This document shows, one piece after another, positions 1 through 12,449 of a DNA stretch of 64,000 nucleotides. Numbering within the stretch: position 1 is the first letter of the stretch; every line of letters begins with the position of its first letter. Below the pieces are notes generated by a model. It searched no databases, was not told the DNA's origin, and was given only the letters and a program-made list of their open reading frames with translations. Made by a program: the position numbers and the translations under genes. This DNA comes from Epiperipatus broadwayi (taxonomy: Eukaryota > Onychophora > Udeonychophora > Euonychophora > Peripatidae). The stretch lies in contig JAQFVV010006231.1 in NCBI GenBank assembly GCA_028023455.1, positions 7,084,036 through 7,148,035 of the forward strand, written 5' to 3'.

Positions 1-1284
1 TTGAATGACTGAATAAATAAAATTTATATATATTTCATTAAGTAATTAACATATTAGTACAATAACCAAAATATTCCATATGATTTATATATATTGCGTA
101 CGATTTACATACAGTTTGAATAATCTATTGCCTATATATACACTACCCATACAATTACCCACATTCCAAGACTATGATTATAAGGACATTTAACACCATT
201 GAAAGTGTTTAGCTTTGATCATAATTTTCATGCAATTATAACTTTTCTTATGAGAGCATGTCAGTACATATAGTTATAATTTACAATAATCTAAAAAAAG
301 TTTTTTAATTTTATAAATTGCAATATCTTATATGCATAATGTATCTTGATTTAAGTTGTTACACACATATAAACATAGTTATTGCATTGCTACTCAAAAT
401 TTATTGTATTTTTTAAACAACCTGCAGAGCATTGGGAAGAGGTAAAAAAATAAAATGAGATTGTGCCTGTTTGCTCATATAATTTATCATTTGAATAAAA
501 ATATATTTTTATTTTAAATTGTCCAAAATATATATTTATGCCATCGTTTTCAGTATTTTATAACTATATATAACATTGTTATATTGAAATGCAATATTTA
601 TTTTAAAAGGTGTGGGTTTTTTAAAATGATTCTTTAATTTTTTTTAAATTTTGGTTGGGTAGAAGGGTAGCAAAGTAGCATTTTTATAAAAGTGGAAAGT
701 ATCCTTATAATGATCCCGATCAGATAGTAGTTCCCCAATCTAGTTTCTAGTTTTTGTAATGAATACAAAACTTGTACTATCTTTTTCTTTAAAAAAAAAA
801 AAAACTGTTTATTTATTTGCTTTAATTTTCTAGCCAATTGGTCTTTTTTGTAAATAATATAACTTATGTACACTTACTTATTCTTTTCTTCCAAAAAAAT
901 ATTTATTTTTATGCTTTAAATCATTAAGTGTGTTGTTATAGAACATATTGATGAAACTTTTTTGTTCATCATCCCCTCCCCCCATATGTTTGTTACAACT
1001 GTATTTTTTTTTAATATAAATATATCTTTATCAAATTTTTATATTTAACATAAATTTTTTTAAAGCATATAATGAATAAAAAAAATCATAGAATAAAATA
1101 TCAATTTTGCAAATAAAAAATTAACAATAATATTATCAAGACCAACAAAAAAAAATTATAGCAGACTTCTTTTTTAAAAAAAAATGTATAAAAAATAAAT
1201 TATTCTTAATGAAATCTTTGTGCTTTAGTTAAAATTTTATTAAAATAACAAAATTAATCTTTGAAATATTAAAAATCATTTTAA
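1..1284. other. AT-rich intergenic sequence, nothing recognised
   Basis: Homopolymer-rich sequence with no supported gene, RNA or transposon boundary. The frame at 634-873 on the minus strand is low-complexity and unconvincing. Confidence 0.6.
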
Positions 1285-1288
1285 TTAA

Positions 1289-1460
<172 letters not shown>

Positions 1461-1632
1461 TTATTGACAAAGGCTATTCCCTATAGGATATCATTTACAG
1501 TTTTGGGAGATAATTTTCTCCTGAAAATCACATACATTCAAACAAAAGCTCTGCATAAACATCACATAACTTATTAAGACAATAAAACTAATTATTCAAG
1601 GCTTTAGTAGGTTTATAAATATAGAAGATAAG

Positions 1633-1691
1633 CTATCAACAATCTCAACCTGTAGTTTAAGAAAATTGTTACAGGTTGAGATTGTTGATAG
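1633..1691. repeat. Perfect 22-bp inverted repeat (hairpin, 15-base loop)
   Basis: CTATCAACAATCTCAACCTG and TA on the left (1633-1654) is exactly repeated in reverse complement at 1670-1691. The spacing would fold into a small stem-loop if transcribed. It may be a fragment of a foldback transposon. Perfect pairing with no bulges is unusual for a conserved microRNA precursor. Confidence 0.8.
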
Positions 1692-1785
1692 TTTAAGGGT
1701 TGATTGTTATTATTATATAACTTATTAATAATTGTACAAAAAAAAAGGAAACTAGTTAATAAATAAAACAATTGAAATCTGGATT

Positions 1786-1950
1786 CCAAGAGATTGTAAA
1801 AGACCCAGAAAGAGATCACATGTGAGATGGATGAAATATAAAAGTGTGTAGGGATGATGTGAACAAGAAAGGCTAGAGATCATTGGATTGAACTTGGAGA
1901 AACCTTTATCTTGCAGTGGATTGATGATGGTTGATGATGATTTATTTTTT
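1786..1950 (+). pseudogene. LINE 3'-end fragment
   Basis: Conceptual translation gives W-IPRDCKRPRKRSHVRW-M, with a stop and probable frameshift further on. This IPR-xx-KRPRGRPxxRW pattern is typical of the C-terminus of many non-LTR reverse transcriptase polyproteins. It is followed by a TGATGATGGTTGATGATGAT tail, as LINE 3' ends often have. Heavily truncated. Confidence 0.6.
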
Positions 1951-4079
1951 TGTTAACATTGGGATAAAAAGCTGCTCAAATGCAGTATATTTTCTTTTAA
2001 TATTAATTTTATTTCTTCTTGATATACTGATTGCTTCTGATATCTGGGCATAATAATTGCAATTAAAATCTTAACTGTTAAATAGTTTTCAACCAAGAAA
2101 TTTGCTAAATCTTTGAATTTTCATTGCAAGTTTTTACTGTCAGTTAACAGATTGCTCTTATTGCAGATTGTAACACCATGGGAGTTTTCTGAGATTCTTC
2201 AGTTTAAGATTAACAGTTATTTTATTGATCTTTTAAAGACAATTTCTGAATAGTTAAAATATCTAATTATTCAGATTTATTTTCCATTTAATCTCTTCAT
2301 TACTTTGCTATGTTCTACTTCTGTGAACTTTACATTACACACTACAATCACATGACTACATCCATCATTATATGTTTTTGTATTTCATTTTATTATTTTG
2401 ACATTCACTTTTGGATATATATACACACACACTTTATAAATGCTTTAATATACTTTGATTAATTAGTTTGCGCAAAAAAATAATAATAAATCAAATGTAA
2501 AACAAAAAATAAGCATTAGTAAAATTTATGAAAAATTTTAAATGACTTAAGTTTATTCTTTTGATTAACGAATAGCTAATTAGTAATGAGTTTAATAAAT
2601 GTTATTAACTGTTCTATAAATATGTGCATAAATTAATATAAAATTACATATAAAAAAATCCCATTATAATTATTTTATCTCTCGTTATGGAAAGTATCTT
2701 TACTTTGCATAAATTTATTGTTGTAATTAGATTGTAATAACTTCAAAATAAAACAAAAAAAAATCTGATTTCATTAATCAACCGAGAATGAAAAAAAACT
2801 TTCAGCGCTTCTTAATTCTGTAAAATAAACAATAGAAAATAAACTGACAAATATAAAAATTATGTTCCTTTTTTTTTTGCATTTAATTACCATTAAAGAT
2901 TGCGTATTCATATACATGTTGTGTGTTTCTATATATATATAAAAAAATATTATTTAACTCAGAAATGTATTCATTTTCTACATATATATGTTATATTATT
3001 AATTTGGCTAGAAAATAAGTTTGCTATTACTTGAAAGTAAATTTTGATTTTTCTTTGAGATCTTAAAAGAACTAACTAGACAAATTTCTAATGTCCATTT
3101 TATTATTAACACTATGTGTTTATTTATATATTATACAAGCATGAATAGGCTGCTACGATATTCTAAAACATAATGAATTTAGTGACTTTTATTAGTTTGG
3201 GAGTAAAAAAAAACACTGTGATCTTTCCTCTCAGGTATTTGATAATTCTTAACTGTGGGCTGTGTGCTATATCCCGAAAGTATTATTATCTCAATAGCCA
3301 ATCGGGAGAACATTAGTAACTTTTAAATAGTATAAAGAGTAAAAAAACGATTAGAAATTTCATTAGAAATCTCTACAGTTTATAAATAAGCTTCAGCGTG
3401 TGTGCCACTTTCTACACATATTCAATAGATAAATGTAATCTATCACATTGTATCTTAATTAAAGAAGGTTCTTCACACATCCATTCAGATATTACTGCAA
3501 TATATATATTGTATATGTAATAAATTAAGTTTGATGTCTATTCTTTCCAAAATACATGTAATATTCAAATGTATATATATTAAATACAGTAACATTCATA
3601 TAAATTTAATTTATTTTATTAGAAGTACTTTCGACTATATTCCTTGTAGTCTTTGTCAACTGTATAACATTGAATAACTATATAACGTTGAATATATATA
3701 TATATTAAGAACAGCAACCATAAATTTTGGCACTTATCATATTCCCATATATGTGAATCATACAATTATTATACTTCTTTAAACTTCACTACACATCATT
3801 GCACACACAAATCTTAGTGAGTTTTTTTGTACAAGAGTCCCTTTATCCATAATTGTTTCTCAATTGCATAACTGATAGGTGACATATGCAGATTTTCTAG
3901 AGTAGCTTAATAATAATAAAATTTATTCATGTACTATCTGCATGTATTTACATAATTAAATAATAATCTTTATTTACATTCACGAACTTAACTATTACAC
4001 ATGCACAGAGAGTCCACATGTCATTTTACAAAACTCTAGATATTCAATACTTCTTAGTTAATAATTAAAAAAAAAATAT
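1951..4079. other. AT-rich intergenic sequence, nothing recognised
   Basis: Scattered short (AT)n runs, for example around 2933 and 3693. No coding exon, RNA gene or element boundary could be supported on either strand. Confidence 0.55.
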
Positions 4080-4099
4080 ATGGCTTTTTTTTCTTCATA

Positions 4100-4885
4100 T
4101 ATTTTCTTGATTCAGATTTTACTGGCAAATTGCTACTTTTTTTATATGTTATCTTTTTTGAATGTTGTTAATTATGTATCACTAATCTTCTTATTGATTT
4201 CATTTAAGTCTGTGCTATATTCAAACCCCATTAATACTTTTAAACAATTATGTAAATTCATTAGATTTTGCCTGAAGATTAGGAATATCAACTATTAATA
4301 ACGTTTTTCTTAATAATTTTCATCTCTCTAATTTTGCATTGACATGTATCTTACATCTGTTAAAGTATTAAGATCATTATAATCTTGAAATATATATTTT
4401 CTGTTAATCAAAATATAATCCAATTCTGTTGTACCTTCAATTGTATGCCTCCATGTCCATTTCTGTTTATAATTTTTTGTCAAAAAAGAAGAATTCATAT
4501 TATAGTTTTTTTCTGTAAATCCCACAAGTCTGTGACTTCTCTCAGTCCTATAATCATAACTACATTTACCAACAGCACTTTCATTTTTCAACTATTTACT
4601 AAATTTAGCATTAAACTTTTCCATGACAATTTTAAAATGTTTGTTGTAATCAACACTATTTTGTACATCCATATATAAAAATCATCTACTTTTTCATTAC
4701 AACAAGAATTTGTTGAGAAATAATCTGAATTATCTACATATGATATTTTTCATTAAAATGAATAACCAATCTTGCCATTCTGGTTGATATATCATCAATC
4801 TCCACAATGTTATTCTTTCACTTTTTATTCATAATAAATCCCATATCACTTCTGCTTCAAATATTTGTACACTTGTAGTTAAGTA
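4100..4885 (-). pseudogene. LINE endonuclease-domain fragment (RTE/jockey-like)
   Basis: Read on the minus strand in shifted frames, this follows an apurinic-type endonuclease: DIVEIDDIS..ARLVIHFNEKYH, then MDVQNSVDYNKHFKIVMEKFNAKF, then YDYRTERSHRLVGF-EKNYNMNSSF, QKWTWRH and ELDYILINRKYI. WTWR followed by ExDYIL is a hallmark of this domain. The catalytic GDFNA appears as EKFNA and there are stops and frameshifts, so it is dead. The longest intact part is 4328-4591. The adjoining 4100-4320 looks like the degraded linker towards the reverse transcriptase. Confidence 0.78.
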
Positions 4886-4989
4886 TACACCCACTTTTTA
4901 AATCAATTCTCTCTTCACCTTTTATCTATAATCCTGTTGAAAATTTTTTATCTTGCAGTAAATTGACTTAAAAACATGATTATATTATA

Positions 4990-5076
4990 TATATATAAGG
5001 TGATATGTTGGTGTAGTAATAGATTAGCTGGCTGGTAATCAAAAGTGTTTGATTCAATTTTTGCATATAAAAATAA
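4990..5076 (+). repeat. Possible degraded tRNA-derived SINE
   Basis: GGTGTAGTAATAGATTAGCT then GGCTGGTAATCAAAAG and GTTTGATTCAA resemble a box A, anticodon arm and box B in the right order and spacing. Substitutions are heavy and no tail or target duplication is evident. Confidence 0.3.
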
Positions 5077-5403
5077 ATGAGAATGAAGGAGGGGATAATA
5101 ATTTTAGTTGGGAAATGACATGCTATCACATTTTGGGAACAATTATATAAATTTATAATAATTTATTCACACACACACTTTCATGCATGGTCATCTCTTG
5201 GGTAGTTACAAACTGAGTATATTGTAGAAGTACAGTACTCATGATTAATCCTTCTTATAAAATTGATAATACTTGAACTCATATTTGAGGTCAAAAAATT
5301 ATAAACAATTATGGACATAACCTTAACTGTAGAAAGTTTTATGTGGTTAGCAGAGTGTCAGATTCTGGAGCTAAAGGTTAATGTTTTATATCTTTGTCAT
5401 TCA

Positions 5404-5600
5404 CAGGAGCAATATTCTCCATACAATAGCATCACTCGATGCAAGACAGAGTAATCAATGGATGCAAGAAGGTTTGTGCATAAAATCCCTAACTAGTGCC
5501 TACTCATCCAATATCATCAGATTAATATCTAGCTCATCCATTGATTACTCTGGCTTGCACTGAGTGGCGCTACTGTATGAAGAGTTTTGCCTCTGTGAAA
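5404..5600. repeat. Foldback element family FB-1, short copy
   Basis: Inverted arms: CTCCATACAATAGCATCACT followed by GATGCAAGACAGAGTAATCA, mirrored by TGATTACTCTGGCTTGCACT then GAGTGGCGCTACTGTATGAA. The centre holds the family segment TAAAATCCCTAACTAGTGCC. Other copies are at 16100-16325, 22330-23200, 31500-31715 and 40222-40612. No coding capacity. Confidence 0.8.
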
Positions 5601-7007
5601 ACAGCTTGTGTGAGCAAAAAGAATAGTGATTGTGTGATGTTTGATGGTCTAACTGTCATTCCCGATGGCTCTTAAACCATGAACTATTTAATTATGTTTT
5701 AGTTTGATTTATTGCTGATCCCTCTTTTCAAATGGTTATTTTAAAATAAAGTGTTTTATATCTTAATTAACAAGAATATATTCTGGCTTTTATATTAATA
5801 GACTATTCAAATGGTTATTTAATATAAAACAATAAAATAGTTATTAACAAATTAAAATAATTACAGTTTCACAATTATCAAAAATTTTATTTAAATCAAT
5901 ATTCAACAACAACAATTCAAAAAAAAGCAGAAAAGTAAAAAAGAAATTAACCTACAATTATTTGAATTTTACGTTTTAAAACAAAGGCAATGTATAACTA
6001 AGCATCTAATAAATAGATATCTTATGATTATTATTATGATTATAATTATAAGCATAGATTATTAAACTCTGCTTGTTATAAAATGAACCTTTATGTCAGC
6101 AAAGATAATCATAAATATTAATGAGACATGCAAATACTAGTAATTAAAAAAATCAATACTAAAGAAAAGTAATACTTGCTTCAAATGCAAAAAGTACACA
6201 CATTTGTGTTAGGATTAATTTAGAAGTTCTCTTTACAAGTTATTTTCTATAGATATTTAAAAAAAAAAATCTAATTTCTAAAATAATTTCTTTCAGATCA
6301 AGGTATAATATTATCAGTATTAACAATTGAAAGATATGCAGACATCTTTCTTGATTTGATATAAGTACTTATTTATTTCAAATCCAAAATTTATTATATA
6401 TTCACCTCCAAAACAGTTCCTTTTTTTTGATGAGATATGACTATGCATAAAAAATTCTAAAATTATTAGGCTAGATGAATTTTTAATATGTTCATCTTTT
6501 TTCCTCAACAAACACAATATTATTTAAATATCTCATTAAAATAAATAGCAGTCATTTAATATTTTAAAGCACATGTTAAAAAAAAAAAAACAATAATTAA
6601 TTTTTTCAATTCATTATCTTTTGAAATATTAAATTTTTTATAAAACTTGATATGATATAAAATGTTTTATCTGCACACACTGTGTACAATCAATACATGC
6701 AGGAATATCGTTAGCCAAATAAACGAATCACTCTTTGAAAACATTATATACCTTAAAAACCTATTTTTATCATTATCACAGTTAAATTATTCTGATCACT
6801 TTTTTTCTATCCCATTTTAATATAAACTATGTCATTAATTCTAATATCTTACTCTCATATTCCATTTTATCACAAAAACTTAAAAGTAAAAAAAATAGAA
6901 AATCTTTCTAATTAACTTCTTCACTTTTTTTTATTTTTTTATTCTTGATATAATTTTCCTGAAGCTTTTTTAACATGTCACAAAAATAAATGTTTATTAG
7001 TCTCCCT
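5601..7007. other. AT-rich intergenic sequence, nothing recognised
   Basis: No supported gene. The frame at 6320-6517 on the minus strand shows no domain and looks like chance. Confidence 0.5.
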
Positions 7008-7011
7008 TCAA

Positions 7012-7490
7012 TCCTGATTTAGTTTGTGCTCATGGCCATTTTGAAATCTAAAAACCACTGCTGACAAAATATTGAATAAAAGTACTTCAAATTCATATTT
7101 TAGAAATTATAAGCTAATAAAAATAATATGCTTTATTTTATTAGGATTTTTTTTTTTTAATTTACCTTCATAAAATATTTGCAATATATGATGGTGCAAA
7201 GTGCCGGAATTTGCAGGGAGGGAGAAGGATGGTTTGGCTGATACGAAGTATCGTCCAAAAGTTGCAGAAGTCTGATTGAACCAAGCTTATAATTTCAAAA
7301 TACTAAAAGATTATATTATATGCCCATATGAAATTAAGCATATTATTTTTACTAGCTTATAAAATCTAAAATATGAATTTAAAGTAGTTTCATTCAATAT
7401 TTATGTCATTTATTGTTTGGATGTGTCAATGTCAATGGTGATTTTGGCTGGTCTTTAGATTTCAAAATGGCCACGAGTATAAACTAAATC
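7012..7490. repeat. Foldback element family FB-3, about 480 bp
   Basis: Left end CTGATTTAGTTTGTGCTCAT plus GGCCATTTTGAAATCTAAA is mirrored at the right end by TTTAGATTTCAAAATGGCCA then CGAGTATAAACTAAATCAG. The arms continue inward (TTCAAATTCATATTTTAGAA against TCTAAAATATGAATTTAAAG). The loop around 7180-7290 is less AT-rich (AGTGCCGGAATTTGCAGGGA). It looks like a non-autonomous palindromic transposon. Confidence 0.8.
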
Positions 7491-7499
7491 AGCAATTCC

Positions 7500-8600
7500 C
7501 CCTTCTAACTCCATATAAATCAGAATTCCTATAGAAGTTTTTATTCTATTTGTGCCTTCTTGCTTTGATAGTCAAAGCCTTACGGTAATAGCTAGCACCA
7601 TTTACATTTCTATTTGAATTCAGAATAATTTTTGTTGTGCTCCTCCTCATCTTTTCCCTGTAATTTCAAGACTAAATAAATAAACTTTAGCGGTCACACA
7701 TGAACTATAAACTTTGCTAATATATAGATAGGGAATTTGAACACAGATTTTTTAAGTTTCCACACACTGCCTTTTTACATGTGTGTGGTCGTGCATATCA
7801 GTTGAGATAGTGGATGGTTGAGAGGAACTTGAAAGTCTGAGTTCAAATCCCTTATATTACATCTAAACTCCAGGTACATAAAATATACTTGTATTTATAA
7901 TATTATATATATATTTCTATATATTAAAAATATAAAAGTATTTTCTTTCAATCTTTGTTATAACTATACACAAATTATAATAAATAAAATTACTTACTTG
8001 AGAGCTTATATTAATAATTATATTAAATCCTGCCTAACACTAATACTAGTAATTATAAATAAACTAAAAATTCATATAACATTACAATACTAGCCAAAAA
8101 AAAAAAAAATTTACTAAAATTCTTCCATAATCATGGTTTCATCTATTAAGGAATAGTCCTTGTATATATATAAAATAAAAAAAAGATGGCGGAATACACT
8201 GTAAGCTGGCTATGGCAAAGGATATTAATCTTCAATTTTATATAGGCATTTTTAAATTTTTGTAGTTTTATTCTCGTGGATTTCTTTTTATTATACTTAT
8301 TTGATTTTATATATATATGGTATGTTTAGTTGAATTTCACTTGACAAGATCTATTTGTTGTTGTTTCAAATGACAAGTTTATTCACATTTTATAATCCAT
8401 ATCAAGGAAGTAAATAATAAAATACAAATCTGAATTAAATACAATGCATATAACTTATCCAAAACTTTCATCGGCTAAATAAATAACAAAATTACAACTT
8501 TAACATGACTGTCAGGCTTGTAAAATAGTACAAAATCAAAAATAATTACAGATACATGATACATCTTGAATAACATAATTTATACAATTATTGATCAGGC
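7500..8600. other. Intergenic sequence with one FB-2-like terminal motif
   Basis: At 7790-7858 the segment GAACTTGAAAGTCTGAGTTC AAATCCCTT recurs (see 36180-36210 and 37555-37590). The remainder is AT-rich with no supported feature. Confidence 0.5.
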
Positions 8601-8942
8601 AGGCATATTGATATTCTAGGACCATGTCCTGATCTGACTCAAAAAAAAGGTTACAAAAAAGCCATATTTTATTAAATAGTATCTACATAAAATTTATTCC
8701 AAATATATAAATTTTCAGGTTGTTGTAATTGGGGTTTATCATTACAGAGGGGTAACAGAATTAAAGCAATTAATTGATCATGGATAATACTTGTATTATA
8801 ATTTCTAATGGGTGAGTCTAACATAAATGAGTTCAAACACAACTTTATGGGCCAGACTAAAGGACTATAGGCAACAAAGGATGGCCTATAGTCTCAACTG
8901 ACCCAGGTTTGTTCAGTCAACCATGAAAGGCGAGTTCACTTG

Positions 8943-9488
8943 TCAATTTCTCATTTTGGTGAGTAAATTGAATAAAAGTTCTTCAATGGAACAATCCAAT
9001 TCTCTGTCAAACAATGCTCTGCATCTTACTGACCAGATCATGAGACTTGTGAATGTGACCAGCTTAACTGTGCCAAATATTCTCTTATTAAATGTGGCAG
9101 AAAGAAAGTATGCTGGACGGGTCAGAGTTTGTAATTTTCCGTAGAACAATGTTCCAAAGGTAAGACCATGATTCACATTGATTATGTGAATCATGAACTC
9201 CTCTTGTTTCATACATAGAGGGCAGATGGGATCAATTTTGTAACTCCTTTGGTGGTGAAGGAGGATCCCAGTTTGAAGGTCCCCAAGATTAACCTTCAAT
9301 AAAAAATCTACAAATTTGGGTTCCAATTTGAGGAATTTAGTCAGCTTTGTAAGGTGAGGAATTCCAATAGGAAGTAAATTATCATGTTTAGTTTTCCCAA
9401 TAAAAGTCATCTGGTAGGTCTCCCAATAGGGCAATGTGGCTTCAAATAGGAACCCAGAAGTTGTGAAATTCTTGACCACCATCGTCAC
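8943..9488 (-). pseudogene. LINE C-terminal region, 181-codon intact frame
   Basis: Longest intact frame of the L1/Tx1-like element. It includes LLKVNLGDLQTGILLHHQ, then DPICPLCMKQEEFMIHI, a C-x2-C...H knuckle typical of the region following the reverse transcriptase in L1/Tx1-type proteins, then a segment resembling the usual C-terminal RCRALFDR. No start codon is expected because it is an internal piece. Confidence 0.65.
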
Positions 9489-9999
9489 CTTCTGCTGCAG
9501 CCATAGATTACCCCATTCAGGGGGGGGTGATCAAAAGGTTCCATTTTTCTGATGGAAGAGGGCATTCCATGTTTAAGTTGTTCTTAAAATTTTTGGACAG
9601 CAAATTGCGTGTGTGTTGAATCTGGAATATTTTTAAGCAGTGAAGGCCAAGCCTGTTAAACAATTTGTGTTTTGTAACAGGTTAAGACTGGTGACAGGAG
9701 CTCTCCCCAGCATAAGAGTTTCCACTTTTCTACAGAAGGCATTAGTCAGGGGAAAGCCGGCAATATAATGTTATTTTGGGTAACACTACCATATTCAGGA
9801 GTACGACTTTCCCTAGCAAAGAAAGATAAATCTTGCATAGTGAATTGACCATAGATTCTATTTTAGAGAGCAGGGAGTTTTTCAGATCCCTTTTCATGAC
9901 AGGGAAGTGAGGTGGAATCAGAGAAATTTCTTAAGGGGGCTCTAAGGCTGCCTGGAAGTTGCTTGCCTATCAAGATGAACAATTTCTGTCTGTTAACTC

Positions 10000-10362
10000 T
10001 CAGACCGCATTCATGAGCAAACTGGTCCAAAAGTTCCTTGAGCCTTGCAAACTCATCCTGAGATAAAACACTACCACATTATCCATATAGGAGATATGGT
10101 GTATGTTCTCTCTCAGAAAAGGAATGACTATTCTGGGGAAAATAGCCTCAATGCTCAATAGTAATGGATTTATATAGACTGTAAAAAGAAGAGCACTAAA
10201 GTGGCAAGCCCTGTGGGATGGAGACACAGGGCCAAAATCTTGTGGCAACTTGACTTTCCAATGAAAAAAACCCTTTTGGTTTTTTAGAGGGGTTTTTTTT
10301 TTTTTGGGGGGGTGTGTGGGCTTTTTGTTTCTTTCTTTAAAAAAAAAAACAACCCTCCCCAA
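10000..10362 (-). pseudogene. LINE reverse transcriptase palm fragment
   Basis: Contains SALLFTVYINPLLLSIE (the GxPLSPLLFxLYINPL block), followed after about 25 residues by ISYMDNVVVF, which is the Y-x-D-D active-site block with the second Asp replaced by Asn. The upstream part runs into a low-complexity Lys/Pro-rich translation of a poly(T)/poly(G) tract at 10285-10345, which is not real protein. Confidence 0.65.
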
Positions 10363-10480
10363 ACCAAAAAAAAACCTTGGTTAGGTTTGGTTTGATTCTA
10401 ACTCGTTGGGGATTTTTTTTTTTTTAGAAAATATAAAGAGGGGGGAAAAAATCTTCCCCCCCCACAGCAGTTGATCTCCC
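10285..10480. other. Homopolymer-dominated tract inside the LINE
   Basis: Successive runs of T, G, A, C and T up to about a dozen bases, far denser than in flanking LINE sequence. It disrupts the reverse transcriptase frame. It could be genuine slippage-driven decay or a consensus-base error in assembly. Confidence 0.6.
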
Positions 10481-10726
10481 CCTGGGAACATGATGAACAA
10501 GGAGGTGAAATCAGCTGACGGCATCAGGAGTCAAGCTCCCCCTCTTGGCAAATTGATATGATGATAGTTGTTAATGATGTTGTCTTGGATATCATCTTTG
10601 ATGACACCTTTTATGCTCTTAGTCAGTAATGGGACTATAGAAATAGGCTAGAGATTTTCCAGATCATGTGGGCTCTCCCATTTTTTAATGAGGGACTATT
10701 GAGATTGGACAAATCCCATGAATCTC

Positions 10727-11020
10727 TCAGCTGTCATCAGCCAGAAGGTCTACCATTCTCTTGACAATGGGAATGGTGAAGAAGCATAAGTGTATAAAAA
10801 GAAACTTGGGAATCCCATGGAGGCCAGGATTAGTTCTGTCAGGGAAAAACTTTAATTTTAACAGGATTTTTGCCTCAGTGATCTTGTGAGGGGTGGAATT
10901 TTCCATAATGAATTTTTTTACAGAAATTGGACAGACATAGAGGTTGGAATTTATTGGAGTAAAATTCTCAAATCCTGGCCAACATGGAAGAGTCTGTGTA
11001 TCCATTGCCCTGTACCTCAA
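10727..11020 (-). pseudogene. LINE reverse transcriptase N-terminal fragment
   Basis: PISVKKFIMENSTPHKITEA followed by KILLKLKFFPDRTNPGLHGI and PKFLF corresponds to the (L)xxxKAPGPDGIPxEFY block that opens the reverse transcriptase fingers. It is in the same orientation as, and just upstream of, the palm fragment. Confidence 0.6.
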
Positions 11021-12196
11021 ATGACCTAGGGGTCTTAGCCTTTTTCCAGACTCAAGGGCTTATCTAAGATAGTCCCTGGTTCAGCAGTGTTGATGGTGTA
11101 GGTACTGATGGGCCCTCTTTATCGAGAGATACTCAGCAATGGTTTTTGGGTAACCTTATGCTTTGACTTTAGTGCTAGAATATTAGGTATATTCTGGGCT
11201 TCATAGGGTAGATTTTGGAGTTCCTTGGCAATATATAGTCCAGCTCACCAAGCAACTGGATTGGATCTTTAGTTCTAACAGTGCATCAGTTGATTAAATG
11301 GTTCAGGGTGTTAATGAAAACATTCCAAGCTTGTTCCAGAGGGAGGGATAGTAAATTGAATCAGTTGAATGTGATGTAGGCTTCCGAAACCAGTTGAATT
11401 GTAATATTTGATTTTGTTAGTATCTGGATTATGCATGGCATTACAATTATAGGGTGAGTAATGTCTTTTGGGTTGAGTTTCACATCCAATGCAAAATGAT
11501 CGTAGAAGGCTGTGGAACAGAGGTGTACTTCAATTATTGAGGACAGGGAAGGGGTAAAGAAGAAGAGGTCAATTAGAGATCTGGTTTTGATATAAAATGA
11601 AAATGCATCTCCAGGAAAAAATCTATTCCTACTAGAAATGGGCTGATTTAAACATGGAATAAATTTAGATTGGAATTGTTTGTAATTATTATTAAAGTCA
11701 AACCAACAATTAAAATCTGGAAAGGGCTTGTTCTAAGTACAAAGTTAATAGTGTGAATCACTCTTATTGCTGTCTGATTCCTTGGATAGATATGCATTGA
11801 CCAGATTAAGGGACCATTCACAACATAGAATAATAATAATAATCAAACAATTGGAGTCTATGTGCAACATTTTAAATAGATTGGAGAATTTTTGTTGATG
11901 ATGATCACAACTATTCCCAGTGTGGAGGAAGAAAAGCAGTAATGGAAAAGTTCAAGGCTGTAAATCTGACTGATGACACAAGAATCAGACAGAAGGTGCA
12001 ATTTAGTTTCACAAAGACAAAGGATATCCAGGGCCTGGTGATGAAACCAATGCGACAAAGCTTATGCTCTGTTAGGTGAGTTCAAGCCCTGTACATTAAC
12101 TGAAACAATCTTAAGCATTACAGACCTCATCCTATTCTCTACAGCCTAAAGGCCTATCTGGCTCAGGGCTTGGACCATCAGGTTTGGGTCTGACCC

Positions 12197-12258
12197 AAAG
12201 AGGGAAGCTTCGGGGTGGGGGGGGCCAACCCCCCCCGGGGGGAGGGGGGGACCGAAGC
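12197..12258. repeat. G/C-run hairpin at the LINE 5' end
   Basis: GCTTCGG (12199 region) pairs with CCGAAGC (about 12252-12258), and the interior consists almost only of long G and C runs. It could form a strong hairpin or G-quadruplexes. It is the most GC-rich stretch in the window. Confidence 0.75.
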
Positions 12259-12334
12259 AAAGGATATATCCAAAGGTGGTTGTTAATAGATGAAACTATG
12301 GTTGTGGTAGAATTTTAGTAAAATTTTGTTTTTG

Positions 12335-12448
12335 GCTAGTATTGTGTAGTGTTATATGAATTTTTATTTTATCAATAATTATATGATTTTAGCTAGTATT
12401 GTAATGTGATATGAATTTTTATTTTATCAATAATTATATGTATATATG
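12335..12448. repeat. Tandem duplication, 57-bp unit, two copies
   Basis: GCTAGTATTGTGTAGTGTTA then TATGAATTTTTATTTTATCA (from 12335) is repeated from 12392 with few changes (GCTAGTATTGTAATGTGATA). Confidence 0.85.
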
Positions 12449-12449
12449 T

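Larger units (their letters stand above)
8600..12260 (-). mobile_element. Degenerate L1/Tx1-like LINE
   Basis: Read right to left: a G/C-run 5' area (12197-12258); an endonuclease start with LKIVSVNVQGLNSP and ALDILCLCETKL (about 12130-11860); a reverse transcriptase entry with FFPDRTNPGLHGIPKFLF (10727-11020); a palm segment with ALLFTVYINPLL and YMDN in place of Y-x-D-D (10000-10362); and a C-terminal region with a CPLC..H zinc-knuckle (8943-9488). The order and motifs fit a single full-length-type non-LTR element broken by many frameshifts. It was probably inactivated long ago, though the homopolymer tracts near 10.3 kb could also be sequencing error. The exact 3' end is not visible. Confidence 0.8.

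Noticed and set aside
8923-9144. Plus-strand 73-codon frame
   Set aside because: Antisense shadow of the LINE C-terminal frame.
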